The notes under the pieces: generated by a model
Told to the model about the DNA's origin: nothing
Database searches by the model: none
Seen by the model: the letters and a program-made list of their open reading frames with translations, nothing else
Program-made: the position numbers and the translations under genes
In this document: piece by piece, positions 56,601-63,516 of the stretch
Layout: every line of letters begins with the position of its first letter
How positions within the stretch are numbered: position 1 is the first letter of the stretch
Assembly (NCBI GenBank): GCA_017615835.1
Contig: JAFZZI010000002.1
Coordinates: forward strand, 1 to 64,000
DNA: 64,000 nt
Origin: Bacteroidaceae bacterium
GTDB taxonomy: Bacteria; Bacteroidota; Bacteroidia; Bacteroidales; Bacteroidaceae
Direction of reading: 5' to 3'

Positions 56601-57053
56601 CCATTCGATGTCAGTCACCGCCTTGCGCTGGCTCAGCACGCTCACGCTGACGAGAGCCTCCTGCTGCTGCACGGTGTAGTAGTACACGCCCGTGGGAGAG
56701 TCGCCCAGGATGCGGTACTGATAGACGGTGCCCGTGAAGTTGAAGATACAGCTCGACACTATCAGGTCGCTCTGCTCCGGCTGCCCCTCATTTAGCCACT
56801 GCTGGCGGTCGGCCGCGTCGCGGAAGTTATACAGCGTGCTCGTCGCCGACACAAAGAAGGATGCGCCCGCACGGGCGTTCAGCGCCTCCTGTATCTTGAG
56901 TTTCAGAAACTGTTCTATCTGGAGACCGCTAAAGGGCAGGCCGTCGCTCGACGGCTCGAAATGGGAAATACGGCCTCGCCCGTCAGGGGCGCAGTTGCCG
57001 TTCCAGTCCTGTTCAAAACTCTCAAGCTCGTCTATGGTAGGTTTCTTTGCCAT
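50679..57053 (-). CDS. Giant phage fibre/adhesin with LamG-like and BspA leucine-rich repeat domains
   Basis: A 2124-residue protein (2135 if the ATG at 57086 is used; MAKKPTIDELESFEQDW at 57053 preferred). A phage N-terminal region is followed by beta-rich modules, a LamG-like domain (about 510-660), a conserved central part with FGGNGCKWRWRQDDLDTIFDID near 1130, here noted as CKWRWRQDDLDTIFDID, an EF-hand/dockerin-like calcium loop DTDHDGGITSEEA near 1616, and about 20 BspA-type (LRR_5) repeats to the end (TFNGCTSLRSVELP, AFRNCTGLTG). It ends in SGWSDYAAIIEAL, as BspA surface proteins do. It is probably the receptor-binding tail fibre; no signal peptide is present. Confidence 0.85.
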   Translation of the reverse strand: MAKKPTIDELESFEQDWNGNCAPDGRGRISHFEPSSDGLPFSGLQIEQFLKLKIQEALNARAGASFFVSATSTLYNFRDAADRQQWLNEGQPEQSDLIVSSCIFNFTGTVYQYRILGDSPTGVYYYTVQQQEALVSVSVLSQRKAVTDIEWSDTREDSTLQIAVDTGAAGKWNTIMEGVTLRYGDTFTFDVRRWLANGRNRIRVMAVGSETHEQTSAIYDATLTSMYLAADRFNWWAPFIEGRPYSLGGLNIGGAVSKTLHIRVRGDGYTPADVEVNLGTQTYTENEYFYPSLTFPETGSGIYTVEMWVTSDTLATEHVRFSIICVAAGDVLTARLAVMNNIAGSLVNGAANDIFSYALYDGESAVAAPVTVNASVRLGGQTSYIVEDDIIENQTTSQPHVYSHQVEVASDSSELTAHVTIEVDGGNTAAADIAIDNAASYPATPGATLYINPANRSNRQHYAVNEVDGSRIAATWDGIAWVDGTDGWTADEAGRRCLLVPAGARPVISWPLLGDVGNARTVELTFAVRNASDYDEPVIAVMDDLLSAAFRGLRIRPEQVTLHSNDLSAASGDLEQSYTFKEGERVNVIVTLTRNYKGNYGNLAQIYVNGAKKCQFAYGDNDVWSIDAPLVLGSSAADLYLYGVRCYNRAFGSADAFANYVASLPTQADKQLAYATGRSVVDDGWHVDYDAVSREANVMVIEIAEPEGVLPAWGMDKKYATKSNVEFRWHDRPADSLKIFGVETSGQGTTSMNYYRWNLRFRIDKSNDAKKCPVSYWDVSSGDWGEPADSKTARFRGADYPALKRITAKKNVASSMQGHKMGTTAAYNDLHDIVAGPNEAGGRTAIYMEPVYGFVKEPVEGAEGLYSYRFIGLFTVGPDKGDKPTFKWDDERFSDTLMSLEGLDHSVRLTTFRYPWNSDVRYVGEEEALCVVKGVADYEAGWEAGNFRGLDTDKTASEDAVTAAMEQYFKPAYEVAYRNSTLILGTTSTLADINADVAAWEAQRDTATGRLYQYYEFWLDGEGPDRYKLCYHDIRTGRYEFSGVSMLDQYVSYGGQATDLEGLTTAEKNELFREARRGDFLANWEQYWDKRDALFHLVFLQIFGATDNFAKNSYPYCFGGNGCKWRWRQDDLDTIFDIDNQGHSRKPYSIEMHDFLDDSRTGYVFRGEDSVFWTLVGECCADECRQTGRDILGAMYAAGSGTTVMERLMGFFEAYYWGKAQRYFTKTAYNNDAEYTYEDAWKNGAYVASVDTHPLAQSLGDHLEAERRWVELRMLYCMSLYRYGPFAAGSSDASLGRLSYRPLAAETFTLTPAFDLYPAILIGQNSRVGAASRVMAGEPVTLTGPAGADTNIYIVASDYLTSIGDLSKTTAAALPSISGKRLRVLKLGDADALEVTSQLSSVGIGDCPSLKSIDARNLPSLASAVDLSGCPRLREALFAGTSVTNITLPEGSKITTLSLPSTISAIILRSVKRLTNLSYSSLAGVVRLEVEDAGATDAVSMLASIFNSEGQRLQLIRVTNFTWTGNGTLLDALSAIAANKDKDGNSHTYKGLTADGLETDVPVIQGDITVDAAYEDSIGTLESTFQGLHIDAAKLWIRFADPVVSAVALANWDTDHDGGITSEEAAAVTTLSSLFNGNTSLVSFDELSRFTGIATLGEYTFNGCTSLRSVELPQSVTVIRRNVFYGCISLSHVVLPSSLLEIYENNFLDNTALTSVELPSSLTLLGASLFSGCTNLVMDGLYLPNVTQIERWAFRNCTGLTGDVRLPSLTTLGVDDSTSGAFENTGISRVLDLGSVVNTSPGNRHGTFEGCLNLTEATLPSTVRVLGARTFAGCTSLRTVNVDWTVLTAIGNDLVDGGGNVFLDCANLEINGLYLPNVTRLGYGAFRGCTKVTGIVNMPALQYLNAGDSYSDAFYGSGITKVASLGNITDVSPGTRRGMFQNCTSLAEVSLPLAATRIGTNAFSGCTSLTTINLPASLTEVASGAFEGCTLAFENVSLSLPNLTMLGGSAFKGTKVKSVSDLGAIQYLGGSETENGGDVFLECLELEHVTLPSTLHTIKNRIFKDCTYLQTVTVLALTPPALGWGVFDRCASLAHIYVPAASVTAYQTASGWSDYAAIIEALQA

Positions 57054-57186
57054 GTTATATTTTTTTGTTGTTACTAATGTTTCCATACATCCTCATGGCT
57101 CCAGGTGGAATCGTGAAGCCATACGCCGCCGCCGAAGCAGCTGGCCGCCGCGGACATCGCCGCCATCAGAAATCGTCTCAGACTGC

Positions 57187-58596
57187 TCATACGCCGCCCA
57201 CTGCTGTGTATAACCCGATACCATTTACAATACTCACCTGATAAGTTCTTCCTGCCTCGAATTCCGGAGTTTCAGGCCAGACAACAATTGCCTCCAGGAA
57301 AGGGTTGACTCCGTCCCAGTCCTGATAGTCGGTGGTGAACTGAAACATGAACTCGTTAAGTCTGTCCGGATACTCAAAAGCAAAGTCGTCAAGGTCTATT
57401 CTGAGCGACGTAAGACTTTCGTTCCATATATAAAATTTATTGGGTTTAGCCAAGAGATGGTCTGTCCCGTCGGGTTTAGGATTCCTCCGTTCCACATGTA
57501 TGTTTTCCATTACTACCGGTGAGGCTCCGTTCACCTGTATGGACACGTCTCCCGTCCTGTCATTCTTTGCCGCTACGACCACAGGCGCCAACATGACGCT
57601 GTATTGGACGGTCTCAGCGACAGAATTACCGACGATGCAGCGCGTCCAGATATACTTGCCTGCCTCTACGGAAGTTATCACACTGCTCCATCCGCTATCT
57701 GGCGGTGTCGAATCAGACTCGCCCTGTGCATATTCTATAACAATCCTGTTAATCAGCAAATCATGGTCGTGTCCCGCCCGGTCGTGGTCATTTAAGTTCT
57801 GCAAATGGTCAAAGTCAGCACGTATGTGGTCCTCGTTTGCACGTGTGTGGTCACTCGCAGCCTGGTTGTGGTCATCTAAGTTCTGCGAATGGTCAAAGTC
57901 AGCACGTGCGTGGTCCGCGTTTGCACGTGTGTGGTCACTCGCAGCCTGGTTGTGGTCACTCACAGCCTGTATAAGCGCTTCCTTAATAGCTGTGAAAGTA
58001 GCCACCACAACACCCCCGGATGCCCGCCCTTTATAAACAGTGATAAGACCCTTGTCCTCACCGGTCTCAGTAAACTTGATAGAATAGTAAGCTACAATCT
58101 CCTCGTTTTCTTCATCAACTATACGCTGGCCGTTGAAATACCAGTAGCCGTCTGAACCGCCCACTGGAGCGGTAGGCTGGTACAGATTGAACTCACCTAC
58201 GGTAAACAGCTGCACAAGAGGTGTCGAGCCTGCGTTAGGTACAACAGAGTTAGGTATAAAATCGTTAGTTCCAGCCGTCTGATTAGACACGGTTGTGCGG
58301 CTGCGCATCAGCGTTACAGCGTCACGATAGATGATGTCATTTGTTCTGCCGCCGTTTTGCATCAGTTGGAGCAGGAAAGAATACTCACCTGTGCTGGTCT
58401 GCATCTCAGGTGTCAAGGTAAATCCCAGATAACCACCCTCGGCGTTCATCACCACCGATGGAACCGCAAACCTACCCCTGGCATTGATGCAATAAAGCGT
58501 AGGCACTTGTCCTGTCAGGCTGTAGTTTTCACCATCCGGACGCTTGAAATGCCACTGGATGTTAAGCGGTGTCCCTAACTCAAACTGATTGTTCAT
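57187..58596 (-). CDS. Baseplate/fibre protein (BppU-like N terminus, DH heptads)
   Basis: A 469-residue protein. The N-terminal about 110 residues resemble the BppU baseplate upper-protein domain (LGTPLNIQWHFKRPDGENYS). A middle segment (about 215-285) contains ten seven-residue units of type x-x-D-H-x-x-A (DHNQAASDHTRANADHARAD, one stretch), likely a trimeric coiled coil. The C-terminal part has strand-like features, ending with a domain near 390-469. It is probably the link between baseplate and the giant fibre encoded next. Confidence 0.8.
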   Translation of the reverse strand: MNNQFELGTPLNIQWHFKRPDGENYSLTGQVPTLYCINARGRFAVPSVVMNAEGGYLGFTLTPEMQTSTGEYSFLLQLMQNGGRTNDIIYRDAVTLMRSRTTVSNQTAGTNDFIPNSVVPNAGSTPLVQLFTVGEFNLYQPTAPVGGSDGYWYFNGQRIVDEENEEIVAYYSIKFTETGEDKGLITVYKGRASGGVVVATFTAIKEALIQAVSDHNQAASDHTRANADHARADFDHSQNLDDHNQAASDHTRANEDHIRADFDHLQNLNDHDRAGHDHDLLINRIVIEYAQGESDSTPPDSGWSSVITSVEAGKYIWTRCIVGNSVAETVQYSVMLAPVVVAAKNDRTGDVSIQVNGASPVVMENIHVERRNPKPDGTDHLLAKPNKFYIWNESLTSLRIDLDDFAFEYPDRLNEFMFQFTTDYQDWDGVNPFLEAIVVWPETPEFEAGRTYQVSIVNGIGLYTAVGGV

Positions 58597-58601
58597 TGTA
58601 T

Positions 58602-59393
58602 TCAGAATTTGATGTTGTCAAAATATATCTTGCTTTTCTCCGTCTGGCCGTAAATGGTCAGCACCATGCCGGTAAGCTGGTACACCACAGCGTCCAGCAG
58701 CCCGTCCGATAACAGATAATGCGCTCCCACCTCCTGAGTGGCAGCGACATAAAGCCGCCCTTTCTCCAGCTCACACTCCGGCATGAAGGTGAACGTGTCA
58801 AACGGAAACGCGGCGTCAACGTCTCCGTCAGTTATGTAATCGGCAAAATCAAAGCCTTCAAGGTCTCCACCGTCTGTTATGGTCTCCTTTCTCAGGCTGT
58901 AATAGATGAACCTCAGCCGTGAGCCTTGAAGGCCCACCAGCCGCGGATCATCATAGCGCCCACGCACGTAAGGGTTCAGCTGCTTACGTCCCTCGGCCGA
59001 TGCCTCCGGTGTGACATCAGTCAGCACCACGGCCGAATCCAGCGCTTTAAGGCCCACCAGCCGCAGCCATGGACCTAACTTGTTTTTGTCAAGCGTGAAC
59101 GACACCCACCCGTCGGGGTCTATCGTCACAGCTTCGTAGTCGCTGTTGTATGTAGGGGGGTCCGATGGTTCCTGCGCAGGCTCTTGATAAAGGCTCCTCA
59201 CGTCAATACCTTGCAGCCTGTCTGCTGGCACAACCTTGTTGATGGCGTTGATAGCCTCCGGTAGCGTACGTCTGATAACATCATTCAGAGCTAAGGTCTC
59301 CGGCTGATCCAGCATAGCCTCTACGCCAGTGTCCACCTCATCCATGTTTTTACGGACCAGGCTCACCACCTCACCTACATACAACTTAATCAT
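58602..59393 (-). CDS. Prophage virion-type protein
   Basis: A 263-residue protein starting MIKLYVGEVVSLVRKNMDEV. The N-terminal helix is followed by a beta-rich, aromatic middle (FTLDKNKLGPWLRLVGLKAL). No domain recognised. The gap to the baseplate gene is five bases and its start overlaps the upstream gene by eight bases, so it is coupled. Location between capsid and baseplate genes suggests a connector or tail-completion role; inference only. Confidence 0.75.
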   Translation of the reverse strand: MIKLYVGEVVSLVRKNMDEVDTGVEAMLDQPETLALNDVIRRTLPEAINAINKVVPADRLQGIDVRSLYQEPAQEPSDPPTYNSDYEAVTIDPDGWVSFTLDKNKLGPWLRLVGLKALDSAVVLTDVTPEASAEGRKQLNPYVRGRYDDPRLVGLQGSRLRFIYYSLRKETITDGGDLEGFDFADYITDGDVDAAFPFDTFTFMPECELEKGRLYVAATQEVGAHYLLSDGLLDAVVYQLTGMVLTIYGQTEKSKIYFDNIKF

Positions 59394-59922
59394 TGTGATT
59401 ATCCTCAAAATTGAAGTTGGGGAACTTAATCTTGTTGGCTATCATGAAATTCTTCATTGCGGACTTGTTCATAAGCACGCCGGCATTAGCACCGCGGGCC
59501 TTAAGAGCCACGCGAGCCTCCTCAATGGTTGTCACCTCCGGTATCACGGTCACCTCACTGTCTGACCCCTCTACGTCATTATCGGTGGCAGAGCCGTTTT
59601 CTTGAGGGTTCGGATTGATTCCACCGGCATTGCTGTTAGCTCCGCCTGCTCTTTTGCCTTTTTTCTTGTTTTCAGCAGCGGGCTCGGCAGTCCCGATAAC
59701 CTTGATAAGCCTTATTACACCGGCTTGGAAGAGTGAGCTTGATTCAATCATCAGCTGCTCTATCTTGTTAGCACAAGCGTATGTTGCAGGCCGATAGTTG
59801 GCACCGCGCAGATCATTGCCGCGTTTGAATGTTACCTGCATCTCGTTACGGCCGTTACCCAGCGGTATCATCATCACCGCCTCACGTTTGCCGTCAACTC
59901 CGTAAATCTTAGTTTGTGACAT
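59386..59922 (-). CDS. Prophage protein downstream of the capsid gene
   Basis: A 178-residue protein. A compact N-terminal part (IPLGNGRNEMQVTFKRGND) is followed by a long low-complexity Asn/Gly/Lys/Glu linker (KKKGKRAGGANSNAGGINPN) and a short helical C terminus (EARVALKARGANAGVL). It follows the capsid gene by 83 bases. Such genes often encode head-completion or neck proteins, but no motif proves it. Confidence 0.7.
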   Translation of the reverse strand: MSQTKIYGVDGKREAVMMIPLGNGRNEMQVTFKRGNDLRGANYRPATYACANKIEQLMIESSSLFQAGVIRLIKVIGTAEPAAENKKKGKRAGGANSNAGGINPNPQENGSATDNDVEGSDSEVTVIPEVTTIEEARVALKARGANAGVLMNKSAMKNFMIANKIKFPNFNFEDNHND

Positions 59923-60005
59923 ATAAGTAATCTTATGTTATGTTTATGAAGAAAGAGGAGAGGGTGCTCCCTTCCCTCTTTTATGTCAGGTTTCTTTGAG
60001 AATTA

Positions 60006-61727
60006 TCAGGCTACCTGGCCCACAATACCCTCAAACAGTTTCCAGTCTTCCAGGTTGTTGTCCCACTCAACAATGTCACCAGCCTTGAATCCGGCAGTGT
60101 CATCATCGGCAGTAAGGAAGTACTTCTTAAGCTTCAGGCTTGCGTCAGCTGCAATCTCCTCAGCGGTAGGCAGTTCATTTACAGGCTCAAAGGTTGCCTG
60201 GATGGAACCGATCTTAGCAGCCTTGGCGGCAGCAGCCTGTGACGGGCAGGCCAGTACGGCATTGTGCCCAAGCAAGTCAACGCAGTCAATACGGATAAGG
60301 TTGTACTCCTTAGCCTCACGTGCCTCGCCGGTCTTGGACATGTCACGCTCCTTTCTCTCTTCTGGCTTCAAATACGGACGCTCGGCGTTCTCAAGGTCAA
60401 GCACAGCCATGTACTCGGTGTAGCCCAGGTCATCCAGTGTCTGTGACCAGATAAACTCCAGTGAGCCGAAGTTATCCTCGTACATTCTGATCTTGATACC
60501 GAACTTGTTAACCTCTACCTTACCCACATCCTTATGCTTGATGCTGGAGTTAGCATACTTGATGATACGCTTAAGCTCCTTCTTGCCGCAGAATGCGTAA
60601 GCATGGTCGTTGGTAGCATTGTTGGTAAACATTAGGGTGGTTATTGCCAGGAAGTCATCATCGTTCATCTCGTTACCGTGAGTGTAAAGAATAGGAATCT
60701 GACGGAGCATACCCTTCTCGTGGAACACGCTCTCACGGCCGTTGGTTGCCTTGACATCTATCTGGTCATGGAACTGCTTACCGTTCCAGTGTGAACGTGC
60801 GCACTTACGCTTGAAGTTATCCTTGGCGTGAGTAAGAATGTTACGGGTCTTCCATGACATCTTAGTTTCACTCTCCTCAAAGCGTTCAGTCACCACAACA
60901 GTCTCAATCTTCTTCTGCAGGAAGCATTGACCGGGAGCAGGCTGGAATGATGATGACTGGACGTTCATCTGTGACTCAGAGGCTGCGGTTGCCATGCAAT
61001 GGAATATTGCGGTAGGCTCGATGGTTACGGTTGTACCGCTTGCAGTGGGAGGATTCAAAACTTTGAACTTAATCTTCTCACCCTGGAAGTCGTTGTCCAG
61101 TACAAAGAGCGTAAGCTCACCATCAGCAATCTGGTTGCCTGCCTCATCCTTAGTGTAACCCTGTACGCCTTCTATTACTACATCTGAATAGTTGATGAGT
61201 ATCTCCCAGTTTTCAAGGTCTTCCTTATCTATTGATATGGTCTTGTTGTTGCTGTTATAAGTAATGGTAATGTTACTGTCGCCGGTATATACGGAATCAA
61301 GGTCTGATGAGCCGTCAACCCAATGATTATGAACATAATCCTTAGCCTTGACAGGTTTACATACACGTGCAATGATAAGCTCCTCGGGATACTTGAACTT
61401 ACGGAACTCAACCGTCTTCTCATCGTAGTCCTCAGCCATCAAACCGGCATCACGTAGGTTGGTAGCCGATGACGGCTGTCCGGGCAGCTGTGTCAGGTTA
61501 CCCTGTTCATCGGGCTTGACAGCTTCACCAGCTGGCCTGCCGCCAGGATTGCTTTCACTTACAGGTTCTATATTCTCAGATGGATTGGGGTCAGCCGCAG
61601 GCTCTACCGGTTCCACCACTGCCATCGCAAAGCCGCTGCTGGCTCCCAGCAGAACAGCCACAACCACGAGTAGAGCTGACAGCAAACTCATTTTGTGGTT
61701 CTTCAGATAATTAAAAATCTTCTTCAT
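60006..61727 (-). CDS. Major capsid protein (SU10/HK97-like) with signal-peptide-like N terminus
   Basis: A 573-residue protein. The last about 290 residues fit the SU10-type HK97-fold capsid family: an N-arm with FLQKKIETVVVTERFEES, a loop with GNEMNDDDFLAITTLMF, CGKKELKRIIKYA, FGSLEFIW, MAVLDLENAERPYL and NLIRIDCVDLLGHNAVL. Unusually, it begins MKKIFNYLKNHKMSLLSALL and continues with a hydrophobic core (14-30), ending in an AMA site (34-36), and then a Pro/Glu/Asn-rich linker to about 115. An alternative start at Met35 would remove the hydrophobic part, but the 20-base gap to the scaffold gene favours the full form. It is the central late gene. Confidence 0.82.
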   Translation of the reverse strand: MKKIFNYLKNHKMSLLSALLVVVAVLLGASSGFAMAVVEPVEPAADPNPSENIEPVSESNPGGRPAGEAVKPDEQGNLTQLPGQPSSATNLRDAGLMAEDYDEKTVEFRKFKYPEELIIARVCKPVKAKDYVHNHWVDGSSDLDSVYTGDSNITITYNSNNKTISIDKEDLENWEILINYSDVVIEGVQGYTKDEAGNQIADGELTLFVLDNDFQGEKIKFKVLNPPTASGTTVTIEPTAIFHCMATAASESQMNVQSSSFQPAPGQCFLQKKIETVVVTERFEESETKMSWKTRNILTHAKDNFKRKCARSHWNGKQFHDQIDVKATNGRESVFHEKGMLRQIPILYTHGNEMNDDDFLAITTLMFTNNATNDHAYAFCGKKELKRIIKYANSSIKHKDVGKVEVNKFGIKIRMYEDNFGSLEFIWSQTLDDLGYTEYMAVLDLENAERPYLKPEERKERDMSKTGEAREAKEYNLIRIDCVDLLGHNAVLACPSQAAAAKAAKIGSIQATFEPVNELPTAEEIAADASLKLKKYFLTADDDTAGFKAGDIVEWDNNLEDWKLFEGIVGQVA

Positions 61728-61747
61728 AGTTGTATTGAAAAAAGTTA

Positions 61748-62524
61748 TTACACTATTTCATCCCAAGGATTATATGGCTTTGGAGGCTCAGGCTTGGGCA
61801 TGCTGCCGCCACGACCACCGTTAATTGACGGCATTGTACTGCCGCTTGCTGTGCCGCGTGTCCTGCGGCTTGCCTCAATACGCTCGTTACGTCCGGCCAC
61901 CAGACCCTCGTTACGTGCAGCCTGCACGTCATCCTTGTAGCGTATTCCTTGCCATACGGTCTCCATATCAGACTCGTCATACTGATTGACATTACCTTTT
62001 TGCTTAATGTCTATCAGGCGTACCGCGATAGAGGCTTTTTCTTCGTTACTCAAGTTGTGTTCGTCGCCCCACGTGTTCAAACGCTCCAGGAAGTCGTCCC
62101 AATTATGCTCCTCCTCCTCTTGAAGTCTTTTACTTTCACTTACACGTTCACGATAGTTATCCCAGTTCTTTTTAAAGCGTTCACGGCCCTCCTCGGTTGC
62201 TACCTCTGCCATTTCTTCTCCAAATGCCTCAATCAATCCTGGCCTTGGGTCACCAGTCTCTATCCAGACATTGAGGAACGTAGCAGCTTTAGGATCGCTG
62301 TACAACAATTGTGCAAGTTTCTTGTTTACTTCAGCGTTCTCTGCAATCTGTGATGCGTCCGCATCCATCATCTCATTGATAGCCTCATCCAGGTCGGCCA
62401 ATTGTCCGTCTTGTCCTTCCTGTCCTTCTGGTCTCACAAACTGGCGGTCGGGGAACCGTCCCTGCGCTCTTTCCAGCAGTCTCTCCCTTGCGGTCTTAAC
62501 TTGCTCTTTATCAGGTTTTGCCAT
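61748..62524 (-). CDS. Capsid scaffold-like protein
   Basis: A 258-residue, very acidic and Gln/Glu/Arg-rich, almost entirely helical protein with a Gly/Pro-rich C terminus (GRGGSMPKPEPPKPYNPWD). It has the composition, size and location (directly before the capsid gene) of scaffolding proteins of tailed phages. No family motif can be given. It is the first leftward late gene after the promoter candidate at 62557. Confidence 0.7.
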   Translation of the reverse strand: MAKPDKEQVKTARERLLERAQGRFPDRQFVRPEGQEGQDGQLADLDEAINEMMDADASQIAENAEVNKKLAQLLYSDPKAATFLNVWIETGDPRPGLIEAFGEEMAEVATEEGRERFKKNWDNYRERVSESKRLQEEEEHNWDDFLERLNTWGDEHNLSNEEKASIAVRLIDIKQKGNVNQYDESDMETVWQGIRYKDDVQAARNEGLVAGRNERIEASRRTRGTASGSTMPSINGGRGGSMPKPEPPKPYNPWDEIV

Positions 62525-62556
62525 TGCTTTATGATTGTATGTTTCTTTCTTGCTAC

Positions 62557-62564
62557 CAAAAGTA
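62557..62564 (-). promoter_or_regulatory. Late promoter candidate (TACTTTTG)
   Basis: TACTTTTG on the minus strand, 32 bases upstream of the scaffold-like gene, preceded by CTTTGCGGT. The same two motifs occur together near 48634-48680. No -33 TTTG at standard spacing. Confidence 0.45.
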
Positions 62565-62644
62565 ACGCAGACCGCAAAGTGGGGTAGTCTATCTTAGCCC
62601 CACACAATTTGTAACTTCAATGCAGCAGACAATCAATTAAGGCA

Positions 62645-63058
62645 TTGAAAGATACAGAGCTCAAACGTCAGCGGGACCGTGACCTCTACAAGGTCTATGT
62701 GCGCTCACTCAGTACTGGTCATTTCGCCAGTATCGGTGAAGCTGCCGACCACGCTCGCCGCCAACCTGCACCACAATGGTATATCTCCGCACGGACCGCC
62801 AGCCTGCTTATCGGCCGTATCATGACCCACCAGTCGCTCATCAACCTCAACAGCAACTCACGTCAGCGTATATGGTATCTCTATGACGCATACCGCGATT
62901 ATCTCAAAGCCCACCCGGGCTGCACGCTCTCACGTGAGCTCATACTGGAGCAGCTGGTAGAACAGCCGGCACCGCATTTCTTTGTGTCAGCCGGCCGAGC
63001 CAAACATATAATCATCTATGAACGCCGCGCTGCTATCAGGCGCATGAGGAGACAATGA
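62645..63058 (+). CDS. Putative small terminase subunit (internally duplicated)
   Basis: A 137-residue basic helical protein, first of the rightward cluster. Start is a TTG at 62645; no in-frame ATG exists before the upstream stop. Two related halves are visible: RRQPAPQWYISARTASLLI and VEQPAPHFFVSAGRAKHIII (each with P-A-P-x-x-x-x-S-A). The order (this gene, rhomboid, terminase) suggests the DNA-recognition subunit of a terminase, but no diagnostic motif is known to me. Confidence 0.6.
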   Translation: MKDTELKRQRDRDLYKVYVRSLSTGHFASIGEAADHARRQPAPQWYISARTASLLIGRIMTHQSLINLNSNSRQRIWYLYDAYRDYLKAHPGCTLSRELILEQLVEQPAPHFFVSAGRAKHIIIYERRAAIRRMRRQ

Positions 63059-63516
63059 GAGTAATTATAATCATAATATGCAGCATCCTGTTACTTACAG
63101 GCGTGCCTCAGTGGCTTACCGATACACACTGGCCGCTGCTCTGTGCCATGCTCTATCCGTTTTTCCACGCCAACCTCTTTCACCTGTCCGTCAACATGAT
63201 TGCCGTCTGGCCGCTATACGCACCCCAGCGTAAGAACAAAGGTCTGCTGCTGCTTGCCAGCTGGCTCATATCGTGTCTTGTATGGCCGCTGGCACCGCAT
63301 CCGGTAGTAGGTATCAGCAACCTGCTGTATGCCAGCATTGGCTGTCTCTCTCCGGTACTGCGCCCAGGCTACTGGCGCTCACCGGCTGTCATTACGTTCT
63401 ACGTCATGACCTTTGCCATGGTATTCCTGCCTTTCGTGGCAGGCTGGTCCCATATAGCAGCGCTCGCGCTCGGCATTGTCGTATCACTCATCCGAACCAA
63501 GACCCATGGCACGTAA
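63055..63516 (+). CDS. Rhomboid-family intramembrane serine protease
   Basis: A 153-residue membrane protein with about six hydrophobic segments. It has the rhomboid signature: H38-xxxx-H43-xxx-N47 (FHANLFHLSVNM), the G86-x-S88 active-site motif (GISNLLYASIG), and the partner His133 in a S-H-x-x-x-x-x-x-G helix (SHIAALALG). The catalytic Ser/His pair is complete; the usual Gly after Ser is Asn. It overlaps the previous gene by four bases (ATGA) and the terminase start by 11 bases, so all three are coupled. Such a protease in a phage packaging cluster is unusual. Its target is unknown. Confidence 0.82.
   Translation: MRVIIIIICSILLLTGVPQWLTDTHWPLLCAMLYPFFHANLFHLSVNMIAVWPLYAPQRKNKGLLLLASWLISCLVWPLAPHPVVGISNLLYASIGCLSPVLRPGYWRSPAVITFYVMTFAMVFLPFVAGWSHIAALALGIVVSLIRTKTHGT

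Noticed and set aside
52206-56795. Several plus-strand frames of 160-320 codons opposite the giant fibre gene
   Set aside because: They lie in high-GC DNA where stops are rare; composition is shadow-like and none has a recognisable domain.
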